A DNA stretch of 64,000 nt from Albidovulum sediminis (GCF_025380365.1 NZ_JAOCQF010000003.1:310001-374000), one strand, 5' to 3'; counted from the first letter of the stretch, positions 21,358 through 29,417 are shown. Made by a program: numbers and translations. The notes: a model not told the origin generated them from the sequence alone.

Positions 21358-21960
21358 TCAGACCTGGCCCGGGCTTTTCGAGATCGTCTTCCACAGATGG
21401 GTGTAGCGATACCTGCGGCGCATCTCGTCGGTCATGTCCATGACGCGGACGTGCCGCTTGATGCCCGCCCCTTCCAGGATGCGGTTCATGAAGTTGTAAA
21501 GTGCTGTGACCGAAATGACATCGAAGAAGCCCTCTTCGCTGAACCCGGCGTCATAGACGGCCTGGGCATCCGCCATGCCCGTTCCGGCCGGGTCGACGGT
21601 CAGTCGCCGGACGAAGGCCAGCACCGGGCGCATCCGTTCCGGGATGCCGGGATGATCGAGGTCGATCCGGACGTCTCCGAACACCTCGGCGGGAATGCCC
21701 CAGGCCTTCGCATGGTCCAGATGGGCGGAAAAGCAATAGTGGCAATCGTTCAGGGAAGACACGTAGGCCGCGATCAGTTCGCGCTCTCCCACGCTCAGCT
21801 CGCTGTCATTGCGCAGGATGGCGTCGTGGTATTCCAGCAGCGGAAGGATGCCCCGGTCGGGAAACTTGCGGAACAACGCGAGCAATTCGAGATTCGGGAT
21901 CGACGGAAAATGTGACACGCGGGCGGCCTCGCTCTGGGAAAAGGGTCTTTCCGGGGTCAA
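21358..21960 (-). CDS. Peroxidase-related AhpD-like protein
   Basis: 200 residues with the core SSLNDCHYCFSAHLDHAKAWG around residues 68-87, the CxxC-x3-H motif of the peroxidase-related (uncharacterised) AhpD subfamily, followed by FFDVISVTALYNFMNRILEG. The start given is TTG (TTGACCCCG); it lacks a strong ribosome site, and a GTG about 15 codons later is possible. It is separated from the 20685 gene by about 100 bp on the same strand. Confidence 0.82.
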   Translation of the reverse strand: MTPERPFSQSEAARVSHFPSIPNLELLALFRKFPDRGILPLLEYHDAILRNDSELSVGERELIAAYVSSLNDCHYCFSAHLDHAKAWGIPAEVFGDVRIDLDHPGIPERMRPVLAFVRRLTVDPAGTGMADAQAVYDAGFSEEGFFDVISVTALYNFMNRILEGAGIKRHVRVMDMTDEMRRRYRYTHLWKTISKSPGQV

Positions 21961-22282
21961 GGACTAGCCCGGAAAGGTCCATCCGAAGCAACACATTTAT
22001 TTTACCGCCTGTCACAGCCGCCGATTTGTTTCAGGAAAAGCCGGCGCAGGGCCGAGCGTTTCCTGTAACGGGCGCTGGTTCCGGCTGAATTCCCCGCCCG
22101 ATCACGGGAACGTGACAAACCATTACTGTTACAGGGTTTTTTCAAAAAATCGGCGTGAGCGGACGTGAGGGAAGGGTGATTTCACATTGCGGCAGGGCAC
22201 CCCCAGATTGGTCTCATCGGAAGGCAGGAACGCCTCCCACCACACAACCGAAACACACGTCTGAACCTGAAAGGACCACATC
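21961..22282. other. Non-coding promoter region before the triplicated small genes
   Basis: This 322-bp gap separates the minus-strand AhpD-like gene from the plus-strand tandem small genes and must hold both promoters. It is AT-richer than its surroundings and contains a TTTTTT-C-AAAAAA palindrome at 22137-22149, a GTAACG element at 22065 and GTTAC at 22128. No ORF with a convincing start is seen inside it. The last 17 bp are shared with the repeat unit. Confidence 0.6.
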
Positions 22283-22510
22283 ATGAAAACGCTCTTCACC
22301 GCCCTCGCCCTCATCGCTTCCGTCACCTCCGCCAGCGCCATGGCCGCGGACGGTCTCTCGGCCACCGACGCCTTTGCCGTCCGCTCGATCGTCCCGAACG
22401 CCGATCTCTCGGGCCTCACCTCGGCCCAGGCCAGCGCCATCAAGGGCGTGCTGCACGGCGACGACCGCGAAGTCGGCGGCCAGATCCGCGCCATCCTGCT
22501 GTGGAACTGA
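22283..22510 (+). CDS. Small secreted protein, tandem copy 1
   Basis: 75 residues with a Sec signal peptide (MKTLFTALALIASVTSASAM, cleavage probably after AMA near residue 21). The mature part is about 54 residues. It begins ADGLSATDAFAVRSIVPNAD, continues LSGLTSAQASAIKGVLHGDD, and ends QIRAILLWN. No cysteine is present in the mature part. I recognise no family. The helix-prone, mildly acidic mature region and export signal suggest a periplasmic or extracellular peptide. It has its own ribosome site (GAAAGGACC). Relative to copies 2 and 3 it has Ile for Val at residue 11 and Val for Ala at residue 56. Confidence 0.8.
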   Translation: MKTLFTALALIASVTSASAMAADGLSATDAFAVRSIVPNADLSGLTSAQASAIKGVLHGDDREVGGQIRAILLWN

Positions 22511-22558
22511 TCGCCAGTTCCCGCTGAACCAACCAATGCTTCCTGAAAGGACCACATC

Positions 22559-22786
22559 ATGAAAACGCTCTTCACCGCCCTCGCCCTCGTTGCTTCCGTC
22601 ACCTCCGCCAGCGCCATGGCCGCGGACGGTCTCTCGGCCACCGACGCCTTCGCCGTCCGCTCGATCGTCCCGAACGCCGATCTCTCGGGCCTCACCTCGG
22701 CCCAGGCCAGCGCCATCAAGGGCGCGCTGCACGGCGACGACCGCGAAGTCGGCGGCCAGATCCGCGCCATCCTGCTGTGGAACTGA
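22559..22786 (+). CDS. Small secreted protein, tandem copy 2
   Basis: 75 residues, differing from copy 1 at residues 11 (Val) and 56 (Ala). The signal peptide and ribosome site are intact. The 48-bp spacer before it is almost identical to that before copy 3, so copies 2 and 3 arose from the latest duplication. No internal promoter is obvious in the spacer, so the three copies are probably co-transcribed, which would raise the dose of the product. Confidence 0.8.
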   Translation: MKTLFTALALVASVTSASAMAADGLSATDAFAVRSIVPNADLSGLTSAQASAIKGALHGDDREVGGQIRAILLWN

Positions 22787-22834
22787 TCGCCAGTTCCCGC
22801 TGAACCAACCTATGCTTCCTGAAAGGACCACATC

Positions 22835-23062
22835 ATGAAAACGATCTTCACCGCCCTCGCCCTCGTTGCTTCCGTCACCTCCGCCAGCGCCATGGCCGCG
22901 GACGGTCTCTCGGCCACCGACGCCTTCGCCGTCCGCTCGATCGTCCCGAACGCCGATCTCTCGGGCCTCACCTCGGCCCAGGCCAGCGCCATCAAGGGCG
23001 CGCTGCACGGCGACGACCGCGAAGTCGGCGGCCAGATCCGCGCCATTCTGCTGTGGAACTGA
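22835..23062 (+). CDS. Small secreted protein, tandem copy 3
   Basis: 75 residues, with a single residue change from copy 2 (Leu4 to Ile, in the signal peptide), so the mature proteins of copies 2 and 3 are identical. All three reading frames are intact, and the last copy is followed by two hairpins that end the transcript. The conservation of mature sequence argues that the product is under selection. Confidence 0.8.
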   Translation: MKTIFTALALVASVTSASAMAADGLSATDAFAVRSIVPNADLSGLTSAQASAIKGALHGDDREVGGQIRAILLWN

Positions 23063-23075
23063 TGGACGAAATCTC

Positions 23076-23104
23076 AGGATGCCCCGGCTCCCAAGGGGCA
23101 TCCT
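23076..23104 (+). terminator. Hairpin after triplicated genes
   Basis: A perfect 10-bp stem (AGGATGCCCC with GGGGCATCCT) and a 9-nt loop, 14 bp after the third stop codon. No T-tract follows directly; it may protect the transcript end or act together with the next hairpin. Confidence 0.55.
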
Positions 23105-23118
23105 GATACTCCGGAACA

Positions 23119-23149
23119 AGGCGGGCCACGCGGCCCGCCTTTTCGTTTT
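23119..23149 (+). terminator. Rho-independent terminator after triplicated genes
   Basis: A perfect 9-bp GC-rich stem (AGGCGGGCC with GGCCCGCCT) with a 4-nt loop is followed by TTTCGTTTT. Confidence 0.85.
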
Positions 23150-23205
23150 GAGGTGGACGCGGGACGTGACAGTCCGGCACCCCGGCAAAGAGGCCCGGCG
23201 TGGCC

Positions 23206-24042
23206 CTAGGAGGCGCTGGTGTCGTCCACCGGACCCGCCGGTTCGGACGCCTCGGCCTCGATCCGGTCACCCCATTCCAGTACATGCGGGTCAAAGCCAT
23301 CGGCCAGATGCGGCTTGACCACCTCGAAATAGGGGGACAGGTCGAAATCGCGCGGCGCGAACAGCGAATGATGGCGGATGTGAAGTATCTCCTTCCGGGC
23401 GAAGGCGGAACCATGGCGGGCCTTCACGGTGGTGACATCCGGCAGGATCGGATAGCGCACGGCCTGGAAGGCACGCGCGATCAGTGACGAGCAGATCGCG
23501 CGGGTCGGATCGCCCGACCCGAAGGCCAGCATGCGACGCCGCCAGCGGACCGGAACCGGCGGGTTCGGCAGGAAGTAGCGCAGAAGATCGAAGATGTTCT
23601 TCATGTCGTACTGAAGACCTATCCGGTCGATCATGAACCCCGTGACCGCCTGAAGCTCCCCCTCGGTCAGACCCACGGGCCGGCAGATGCGCGTATTGTG
23701 CCGCGCGTATTTCGTGAGTGGCGCGGAAATGCAGCCCTCGCCAAGATTGACCTCGACCAGCCGGTGCGGCTCATCCCCCTGCGCGGGGGGCGCCAGCCGG
23801 TCGCCGACATACATCGCCGCATGCGACCAGGTTGACTGGGTGAGATACTTGATCGCGTTCGACACGCGCTCGCGCCCCTCGACCAGGATCACGTCGCCGG
23901 GGCGCAGCACGCGGCAAAGCGTATCGAAATCCGACGGCGTGAAGGGAACGTAGCCGGCGCTGGGGCTGTTGAGCTTTCTGGCCAGCCGCGTGCCGAGACG
24001 TCGCAGGAAGCTGTCGAGGGTCTTGTCGAGCGCACGCGCCAT
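23206..24042 (-). CDS. YiiX/YebB-like permuted NlpC/P60 hydrolase
   Basis: 278 residues. The catalytic His appears first (TQSTWSHAAMYVGDR, near residue 73) and the Cys later (GDPTRAICSSLIARAFQAV, near residue 184), the circularly permuted order of the YiiX/YaeF papain-like family. RPGDVILVEGRERVSNAIKY precedes the His. These enzymes act on lipids or peptidoglycan-linked amides; the substrate is unknown. No clear signal peptide is present. It is transcribed toward the triplicated genes and lies 50 bp downstream of the YeeE/YedE gene. Confidence 0.8.
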   Translation of the reverse strand: MARALDKTLDSFLRRLGTRLARKLNSPSAGYVPFTPSDFDTLCRVLRPGDVILVEGRERVSNAIKYLTQSTWSHAAMYVGDRLAPPAQGDEPHRLVEVNLGEGCISAPLTKYARHNTRICRPVGLTEGELQAVTGFMIDRIGLQYDMKNIFDLLRYFLPNPPVPVRWRRRMLAFGSGDPTRAICSSLIARAFQAVRYPILPDVTTVKARHGSAFARKEILHIRHHSLFAPRDFDLSPYFEVVKPHLADGFDPHVLEWGDRIEAEASEPAGPVDDTSAS

Positions 24043-24094
24043 GGGGGTACTCCGATCCGGGTCCGCAAAGGGGACTGACCCGGGTGCAGTTGCG

Positions 24095-25078
24095 TTACAG
24101 ACCGGACCGGCAGATGTCGCCTTCGCAGACGATGCGCGGTATCGGGCGGCCCAGGAACCGCATCGCCGTCAGCGCCAGCCATATGCCCGCGACGATGCCG
24201 GCCCATGCGGGCAGCGCGTGCGGCGAAAGCGAGGGGATGCCGAACAGTATCAGCCCGTCATTGCCACCGGGGATGAGGGTGGAGCCCACGCCCATGGCGG
24301 ATCCCGCCGCCAGGTGGCGCAGGGCTGGAAGCGGTCGAACCCGGCGCAGGCGGAAGCTGCGGCGGTACCATGCCGAAAGACCCATGGCCGCAAGTGCCGC
24401 AAGCGATACCAGCCAAAGCCCCGCCGGTTGCTTGCAAGCCGCAAGGGGAGCCGCACCCGCCGAGCACAGCGCCGTTGCAGTGAACGACCACGGCCGTTCC
24501 AGCAGCAGCAGCGCCGCATTCGCGAGCCCCAGCAAAAGCACGGAGAAAGACAGCGGCCAGTACGCGTCCAGGAGCGGGCCACCTTCCACACGGGCACGCC
24601 GGATCACGCGGAAACCTTCCCACAGCATCCACGCCACCAGCGGCACCGCCAGCCAGCCCGGAAACTGCGTCGGAACCGGGGGGGCGTGCAGATCCGGCAG
24701 CAGGGATGCCGCGCCGGTGATGCCAAGCGCCCAGCCGGCAAGGGTGAAAAGCATGATCGTGTGCCCCTCGGCCAGCCGCGCCAGTGTGGAGAACGAGCAG
24801 GCGCCATTCATGGCGGCGCCAAGGCCGAAGACCACTCCGCCAAGGACCGCGACCGGCGTCAGGGGTCGCGCCGCAAGATCGGGCGTGTAGGCTGCCAGCC
24901 TGGCCAGGGACAGTATCCCCGCCGTCCAGAGCGCAGCCTTGAGAAAGGACCACAGGACGTGCCCGCTCCCGCTGGTCATGACTTCTGCCACGGCCTTCAC
25001 CGTGCAGAGCCCTGCGCGGTGCGCCGAGGCCCCGAGAACAGCGCCCGCCATCAGGGCAAGGATCAGATCGGGGGACAT
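24095..25078 (-). CDS. YeeE/YedE-family membrane transporter
   Basis: 327 residues from the ATG at 25078, with about nine hydrophobic segments. Two conserved cysteine regions, AHRAGLCTVKAV near residue 24 and MNGACSFSTLARL near residue 93, match the YeeE/YedE (thiosulfate/sulfur transport) family, where the cysteines relay a sulfur-containing ligand. A third Cys segment (EGDICRSGL) ends the protein. It lies 35 bp downstream of the P460 gene on the same strand, so they may be co-transcribed. Confidence 0.82.
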   Translation of the reverse strand: MSPDLILALMAGAVLGASAHRAGLCTVKAVAEVMTSGSGHVLWSFLKAALWTAGILSLARLAAYTPDLAARPLTPVAVLGGVVFGLGAAMNGACSFSTLARLAEGHTIMLFTLAGWALGITGAASLLPDLHAPPVPTQFPGWLAVPLVAWMLWEGFRVIRRARVEGGPLLDAYWPLSFSVLLLGLANAALLLLERPWSFTATALCSAGAAPLAACKQPAGLWLVSLAALAAMGLSAWYRRSFRLRRVRPLPALRHLAAGSAMGVGSTLIPGGNDGLILFGIPSLSPHALPAWAGIVAGIWLALTAMRFLGRPIPRIVCEGDICRSGL

Positions 25079-25113
25079 GGGGCCTCGGCGCGGGACAGGC
25101 GCTGCTTTCGCTC

Positions 25114-25656
25114 TCAGTACTTCAGATGCTCGGAGGTAAAGACAAGGTCCTCGCCGCCGCCCTGGTGGCAGGCGATGCACCCGTCGTCCATGCCCTTCGC
25201 GACGCGCCCTGCCATGGCGGGGCCGTCCGGCATCTTGTCCACCGAACCGTCGGGCAGATACTTGACCCAGAACCAGTCCTTGTTGTCGGCATCATAGCCC
25301 GCCTCGCGCCGGAACATGACGGTATAGGCGCCCAGGTGCTTGTCCGGATCGGCCAACGCCTCGTCCGCGGTGACCCCTTCGGGCCCGAAGTTGCGCTTGA
25401 CGATCAGATCGCCTTCGTGGCCGTCGATGGTGGCCGTGGTGTAGAATGTTTCCAGCATCATGCCGTGCGGATCGGTGCCTTCATAGGGCGTTGCGCGGAT
25501 CATGCCGGGACCGGAAAGGCGGTTGGCTGCCATGACTTCCCAGATGCGCTTGGCATACTCCACATCCGCATCGCTTCCGAACGGCATGTCCTGCGCCTGC
25601 GCCGCACCCGCGGCCAAGGCCAGCGCGACCACCAGTGACGTGAGTTTCGTGTTCAT
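25114..25656 (-). CDS. Cytochrome P460-family c-type haem protein
   Basis: 180 residues with a Sec signal (cleavage after AQA near residue 22) and a single haem-attachment motif, CIACH, near residue 160 (MDDGCIACHQGG). The conserved WFWVKYLPDG segment precedes it. P460-family proteins are periplasmic; characterised members oxidise hydroxylamine or handle NO-type molecules using a Lys-crosslinked haem. GGGAGGAACC precedes the ATG. Many P460-like proteins are not true hydroxylamine oxidases, so the substrate is open. It is followed by the YeeE/YedE gene. Confidence 0.85.
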   Translation of the reverse strand: MNTKLTSLVVALALAAGAAQAQDMPFGSDADVEYAKRIWEVMAANRLSGPGMIRATPYEGTDPHGMMLETFYTTATIDGHEGDLIVKRNFGPEGVTADEALADPDKHLGAYTVMFRREAGYDADNKDWFWVKYLPDGSVDKMPDGPAMAGRVAKGMDDGCIACHQGGGEDLVFTSEHLKY

Positions 25657-25832
25657 CGAGGTTCCTCCCTTTTCGGTCGAACGGAGACACGCGGGCACGC
25701 CAGATGTTTCGTCACGGCCTATCAATTCGCCGTGAAACGCGGGATCGCAATCTCTCGTGGGCAGCCGATAGTCCTTGGTAAAACCACGCAGGCGGGTAAG
25801 AGTTGGATCGCGGGTGGTCGGAGATGGTCGAC

Positions 25833-25988
25833 ATGGCAACGCACGATCACATTCTCTTCTTTCCCTACGGGTTTGCCGGGGTGAAGCGCGCGGCCGGCGT
25901 CGGCGAAACGGAGGTCACCTGTGCCGGCAAGGGCGTCATCGCACGCCCCGTCGCCGAACCCCACCCTTATCAGCCGGATCGAAGGTGA
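25833..25988 (+). CDS. Possible small protein coupled to downstream membrane protein
   Basis: 51 residues (MATHDHILFFPYGFAGVKRA, continuing to PYQPDRR). A GGAG site lies 8 bp upstream of the ATG, and the stop overlaps the next start as TGATG, a sign of translational coupling. No family recognised; it could instead be a leader ORF for the downstream gene. Confidence 0.4.
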   Translation: MATHDHILFFPYGFAGVKRAAGVGETEVTCAGKGVIARPVAEPHPYQPDRR

Positions 25989-26671
25989 TGGCAGATCATG
26001 CAGCGCGGCTGTCCCGGCGTCGCCTTCTGGCGGTGGGGCGAAGCCTGGCGCGGATTGCCCTGATCCTGGCCCTGGTCTGGGGTATCCATCTGCTGCTCGA
26101 ATGGGCGAATACGCATGTTCCACACGGGCAGGGCGTCTTGCGCCTGAGCATGCTCCTGGTGTTCCTGCTGGCCTACGCGGCGCTGATCGCCGTGCCCTTC
26201 GTGCCGGGCATCGAAATCGGCCTGTCGCTGATGATCATCGAGGGTCCCTGGATCGCGCCGCCGATCTATGTCGCCACCGTGACCGGGTTGCTCCTGTCCT
26301 ATGCGGCGGGGGAATGGTTGCCCTATCGGGTGCTGCACCAGATGCTGTCCGATCTGGGCATGCGGCGGGCCTGCGCGCTTCTGGACCGGACGCACCCGCT
26401 ATCGCGTGAAGAACGGCTTTTGCTTCTGCAGGAACGTGCACCCGCATGGGTACGGCCCTTCGTGTCGCGATTTCGCTACCTCGTGTTGGCGGCGCTGGTG
26501 AATACGCCAGGCAATGTGCTGATCGGCGGCGGTGGCGGCATCCTGTTTGTTGCCGGTTTCAGCCGACTCTTCCGGCCCTTGCCCACGGTCGGGACCATCG
26601 CGCTGGCGGTGCTGCCGGTGCCGCTGCTGATCTGGGTGTTCGACATCGACCCGCGCGGGCTTCTCGGGTAG
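25988..26671 (+). CDS. Hypothetical integral membrane protein
   Basis: 227 residues with four or five hydrophobic segments (about 20-38, 48-68, 75-105, 170-190 and 195-218). Notable parts are the Arg-rich start (RLSRRRLLAVGRSLARIALI), the glycine run NVLIGGGGGILFVAGFSRLF near residue 180, and the end WVFDIDPRGLLG. It resembles small DedA/VTT-type or uncharacterised Rhodobacterales membrane proteins, but I cannot assign a family. The open frame extends upstream, but the ATG coupled to the preceding small ORF is preferred. It is convergent with the patatin gene. Confidence 0.7.
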   Translation: MADHAARLSRRRLLAVGRSLARIALILALVWGIHLLLEWANTHVPHGQGVLRLSMLLVFLLAYAALIAVPFVPGIEIGLSLMIIEGPWIAPPIYVATVTGLLLSYAAGEWLPYRVLHQMLSDLGMRRACALLDRTHPLSREERLLLLQERAPAWVRPFVSRFRYLVLAALVNTPGNVLIGGGGGILFVAGFSRLFRPLPTVGTIALAVLPVPLLIWVFDIDPRGLLG

Positions 26672-26693
26672 CGGCGGGCCGCGCGCCGGTGCC

Positions 26694-27743
26694 CTATCCC
26701 TGGTGCTGCGGGCCGATGCCCTGGAACATCGCGCGAAGATCCACCGTGCCGCGTTCTCCGATGTCGTCGAAGTGCCGATCCAGCCAATCCGAAGCGGTAT
26801 CCCGGCCGAGATCGCGCAGTCGCGTCAGGAACGCCCATTCGGCGTTCATCTTGGACGAGGCACCCAGCGGCTTCAGCGCCTCCTGGTTCTCGATGATGTG
26901 GATGTGCGCGCGACGGTAGTGGCCGGGGTCCAGCTTGCCCTCGTCGATCAACCGGCAGACGAAGTCGATCGCCCGGAGTTCCTTGAGAAGGCTTGAGTTG
27001 AAGGTGATCTCGTTCAGGCGGTTCTGGATGTCGTGCGCACTGGTCGGCACGCCCTTGCGCTCCACCGGGTTGATCTGGACGATGATCGTGTCGGCGCTGT
27101 CGCTTTCGGTGTGGAAGGGGAAAAGCGCGGGGTTGCCCATGAAGCCGCCGTCCCAGTAGGGAACGCCGTCGATGACCACCGCCCGGAACAGATGCGGCAG
27201 GCAAGCCGAGGCCATCACCATGTCGACCGTCAGCCTGTGGCTGTCGAACACCTGCACCCGCCCGGTTTCCACATTGGTGGCCGAGATGAACAGGCGGATG
27301 CCGTTGCAGTGCCGCACGCAGTCGAAATCGATCGCGGCCTCGACGATGTCGCGCAGCGGGTTCATGTCGAGCGGGTTGAACTGGTAGGGCGACCAGAGCC
27401 GGGACATGAGGTCGAGCCACTGATAGCCCGGCGATCGCTCCAGGCTCCAGTTGCCCATAAGCACGTCTATGGGCGCCCTGCGGATCGGCGAAAAGCGGGC
27501 GGCCTCGCTGACGCAGCGCCAGAAATGCGCCAGCTTCTCGCGGGCGCCTTCAGGCCCGGCGGCGGTGAATCCGTCGGCAACCGCAACCGCGTTCATCGCC
27601 CCAGCCGAGGTGCCGGAAATGGCCGCGATCTCGATCCGCCCATCTTCCAGCAACCGGTCGAGCACTCCCCAGGCAAAGGCGCCATGCGCGCCGCCACCCT
27701 GCAACGCCAGGTTCACGCGCTTGCGGTTCCGTCCGCCTGCCAT
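26694..27743 (-). CDS. Patatin-like phospholipase
   Basis: 349 residues. The oxyanion motif GGGAHGAF lies near residue 16, the nucleophile elbow GTSAG near 43, and the catalytic Asp in WDGGFMGNPALFPF near residue 200, so the Ser-Asp dyad is complete. A cytoplasmic patatin of this type (RssA/YlbK-like, DUF3734 C-terminus) hydrolyses acyl esters. It starts 1 bp after the stop of the hydrolase-OsmC gene, so the two are co-transcribed. Patatins of this class often accompany polyhydroxyalkanoate or stress genes; here the context suggests lipid-damage response. Confidence 0.88.
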   Translation of the reverse strand: MAGGRNRKRVNLALQGGGAHGAFAWGVLDRLLEDGRIEIAAISGTSAGAMNAVAVADGFTAAGPEGAREKLAHFWRCVSEAARFSPIRRAPIDVLMGNWSLERSPGYQWLDLMSRLWSPYQFNPLDMNPLRDIVEAAIDFDCVRHCNGIRLFISATNVETGRVQVFDSHRLTVDMVMASACLPHLFRAVVIDGVPYWDGGFMGNPALFPFHTESDSADTIIVQINPVERKGVPTSAHDIQNRLNEITFNSSLLKELRAIDFVCRLIDEGKLDPGHYRRAHIHIIENQEALKPLGASSKMNAEWAFLTRLRDLGRDTASDWLDRHFDDIGERGTVDLRAMFQGIGPQHQG

Positions 27744-27744
27744 C

Positions 27745-28968
27745 CTAGTCCCCCGCCAATGCGCTTCGGATGATCGCCTGCCCGTGCAGTGTCTTGTGCA
27801 CCGGGCACTTGTCGGCGATTGCCAGAAGGGCCGCGCGCTGGTCCTCGGACAGATCGCCGCGCAGGTGGATGGTGCGGTTGAACACGTCCACCTTGGACTG
27901 CGCCTTGTCGCACTCCTCGCAATCCTCGGTGTGGCAGCGGTCATGCGTCACGTCGCAGGCGACATGCGCTAGGGGTATGCCCTTGCGGCGAGCGTAAAGG
28001 CGGATCGTCATAGCGGTGCAGGCGCCCAGCGCGGCCGAGAGGAGCTGATAGGGACTGGGGCCGAGATCGGTACCGCCCATCTCGACCGGCTCGTCCGCGA
28101 CAAGCTGGTGGCGGTTGTTCACGGTGATATCCTGACGAAAACCCGACGCTTCGGCCTCGGCCACCCGCACCACGCCTTCGGGGGCTTCGGGGCGCATGTG
28201 CTCCGGCGCAAGGTCCAGATAGCGCGAGGACCAGGAGGAAATCAGGTCGGCCACATATTCCGCATCCGCCTCGCGCGTCAGCAGGTGATCGGCATCGTCG
28301 AGCGAGACAAAGCTTTTGGGGTGCTTCGCCGCTACGAAGATCGCCTGAGCATTCTCGATCCCGACCACGCTGTCGCGCGGGGCGTGCAAGACAAGCAGGG
28401 CCGCCCCCAGTCGGGGCAGCGCATCGGTGAGAGAGGCGGCGGAAATGTCGTCAAGGAACTGTCGCCGGATCGTCAGGTCCCGTCCGGCAAGGGTGACGAC
28501 CGCCTCCCCCTTGGCGCGGATTTCATCCAGCTTGCCGCCGAAGTTGTGGGCGACATGCGCCGGGTCCGACGGCGCCCCGATGGAGACGACGGCGCGCAGG
28601 CCGGGCACCTGCGGCGCAGCCTTCAGCACCGCCGCCCCGCCCAGCGAATGCCCGATCAGAAGCTGCGGGGCAAGGCCCTGGCCGGCCATCCAGCGCGTCG
28701 CGGCCAGCAGGTCGCCTACGTTGGACGAAAAGTTCGTGTTCGCGAATTCGCCCCCGGAATGGCCAAGGCCGGTGAAGTCGAAACGCAGCACCGCAATGCC
28801 GAGCGCAGCCAGACGGCCGGAGATGCGCCGCGCCGCCGCGATGTCCTTGGAGCAGGTAAAGCAATGCGCCAGCACCGCCGCCGCCCGCACCGGACCTTCG
28901 GGCCGGTCCAGCCGCGCGGCCAGGATGGCACCCGTGGCGCCGGGAAAACTGATGCGTTCGGTCTTCAT
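27745..28968 (-). CDS. Bifunctional alpha/beta-hydrolase-OsmC fusion protein
   Basis: 407 residues. Residues 1-255 form an alpha/beta hydrolase with the nucleophile elbow GHSLGG near 108 and a probable catalytic His in DDADHLLTRE. Residues 265-407 form an OsmC/Ohr-type domain (GPSPYQLLSAALGACTAMTI with its Cys, and CPVHKTLHG near the end with the second Cys). OsmC proteins reduce organic hydroperoxides via these two cysteines. The fusion is a known architecture, thought to release and detoxify acyl hydroperoxides. An extra Cys-rich segment, HTEDCEECDKAQ, lies between. Confidence 0.9.
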   Translation of the reverse strand: MKTERISFPGATGAILAARLDRPEGPVRAAAVLAHCFTCSKDIAAARRISGRLAALGIAVLRFDFTGLGHSGGEFANTNFSSNVGDLLAATRWMAGQGLAPQLLIGHSLGGAAVLKAAPQVPGLRAVVSIGAPSDPAHVAHNFGGKLDEIRAKGEAVVTLAGRDLTIRRQFLDDISAASLTDALPRLGAALLVLHAPRDSVVGIENAQAIFVAAKHPKSFVSLDDADHLLTREADAEYVADLISSWSSRYLDLAPEHMRPEAPEGVVRVAEAEASGFRQDITVNNRHQLVADEPVEMGGTDLGPSPYQLLSAALGACTAMTIRLYARRKGIPLAHVACDVTHDRCHTEDCEECDKAQSKVDVFNRTIHLRGDLSEDQRAALLAIADKCPVHKTLHGQAIIRSALAGD

Positions 28969-29129
28969 CTCTACCCCCTTCGGTGCGAAGGCAGGGCGGC
29001 GGATCGACCCGGCCCCCTGCGGATCAGTTCAGCGTCCCGCGTTGCGCGGACGCCTTGACAGTCGCGGCGAGACCCGCGACGGCGCCGGACGCCAGGTTCG
29101 GCATTTCCGGGGTTCCTTCCGCTGCGGCC

Positions 29130-29381
29130 TCAGCCGCCCTGATGCCTGGCTTGGTTCAACTCGGCAAGAATGGCGTTGATGCGGCCATCGTCGGCCTCGG
29201 ACATCATGTCGTCCAATGCGGCAGCGGCCGTCAATTCGTCTGTCGTGCGTATCTGGTCGACAAACCGTCCGCAGCCCTTGCACATTGCAAGGTGAACCTT
29301 CAGCTGCATGGCTTCCCATGCGCTCACTTCGCCGTCGACCATGGCGTTGGCCTTTTCGGCAACTTCCTTGCAACTCATCAT
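29130..29381 (-). CDS. Zinc-finger anti-sigma factor
   Basis: 83 residues, beginning MMSCKEVAEKANAMVDGEVS and containing HLAMCKGCGRFV near residues 30-41, the H-x3-C-x2-C zinc-binding core of ZAS-type anti-sigma factors. It has no transmembrane helix and no cupin domain, so unlike ChrR or membrane ZAS proteins it is a short soluble form. Two ATG codons are adjacent (29381 and 29378). It lies about 105 bp downstream of the ECF sigma gene and probably binds and inhibits that protein, releasing it on zinc or thiol oxidation. Confidence 0.82.
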   Translation of the reverse strand: MMSCKEVAEKANAMVDGEVSAWEAMQLKVHLAMCKGCGRFVDQIRTTDELTAAAALDDMMSEADDGRINAILAELNQARHQGG

Positions 29382-29417
29382 CCGGCGGCGTCCTTCCTTA
29401 CAGCCTTGCAGGGTAAG

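Larger units (their letters stand above)
22266..23062 (+). repeat. Three tandem copies, 276-bp period
   Basis: Start codons lie at 22283, 22559 and 22835, exactly 276 bp apart. Each unit holds a 228-bp gene plus a 48-bp spacer that includes the ribosome-binding site GAAAGGACC. By eye, copies 1 and 2 differ at about four bases in the coding part and copies 2 and 3 at about two; the two spacers differ at one base. This indicates recent amplification or ongoing gene conversion. Confidence 0.95.

Noticed and set aside
22266-23062. Possible CRISPR-like array
   Set aside because: The period is 276 bp, each unit encodes an intact protein, and there are no short repeats with variable spacers.
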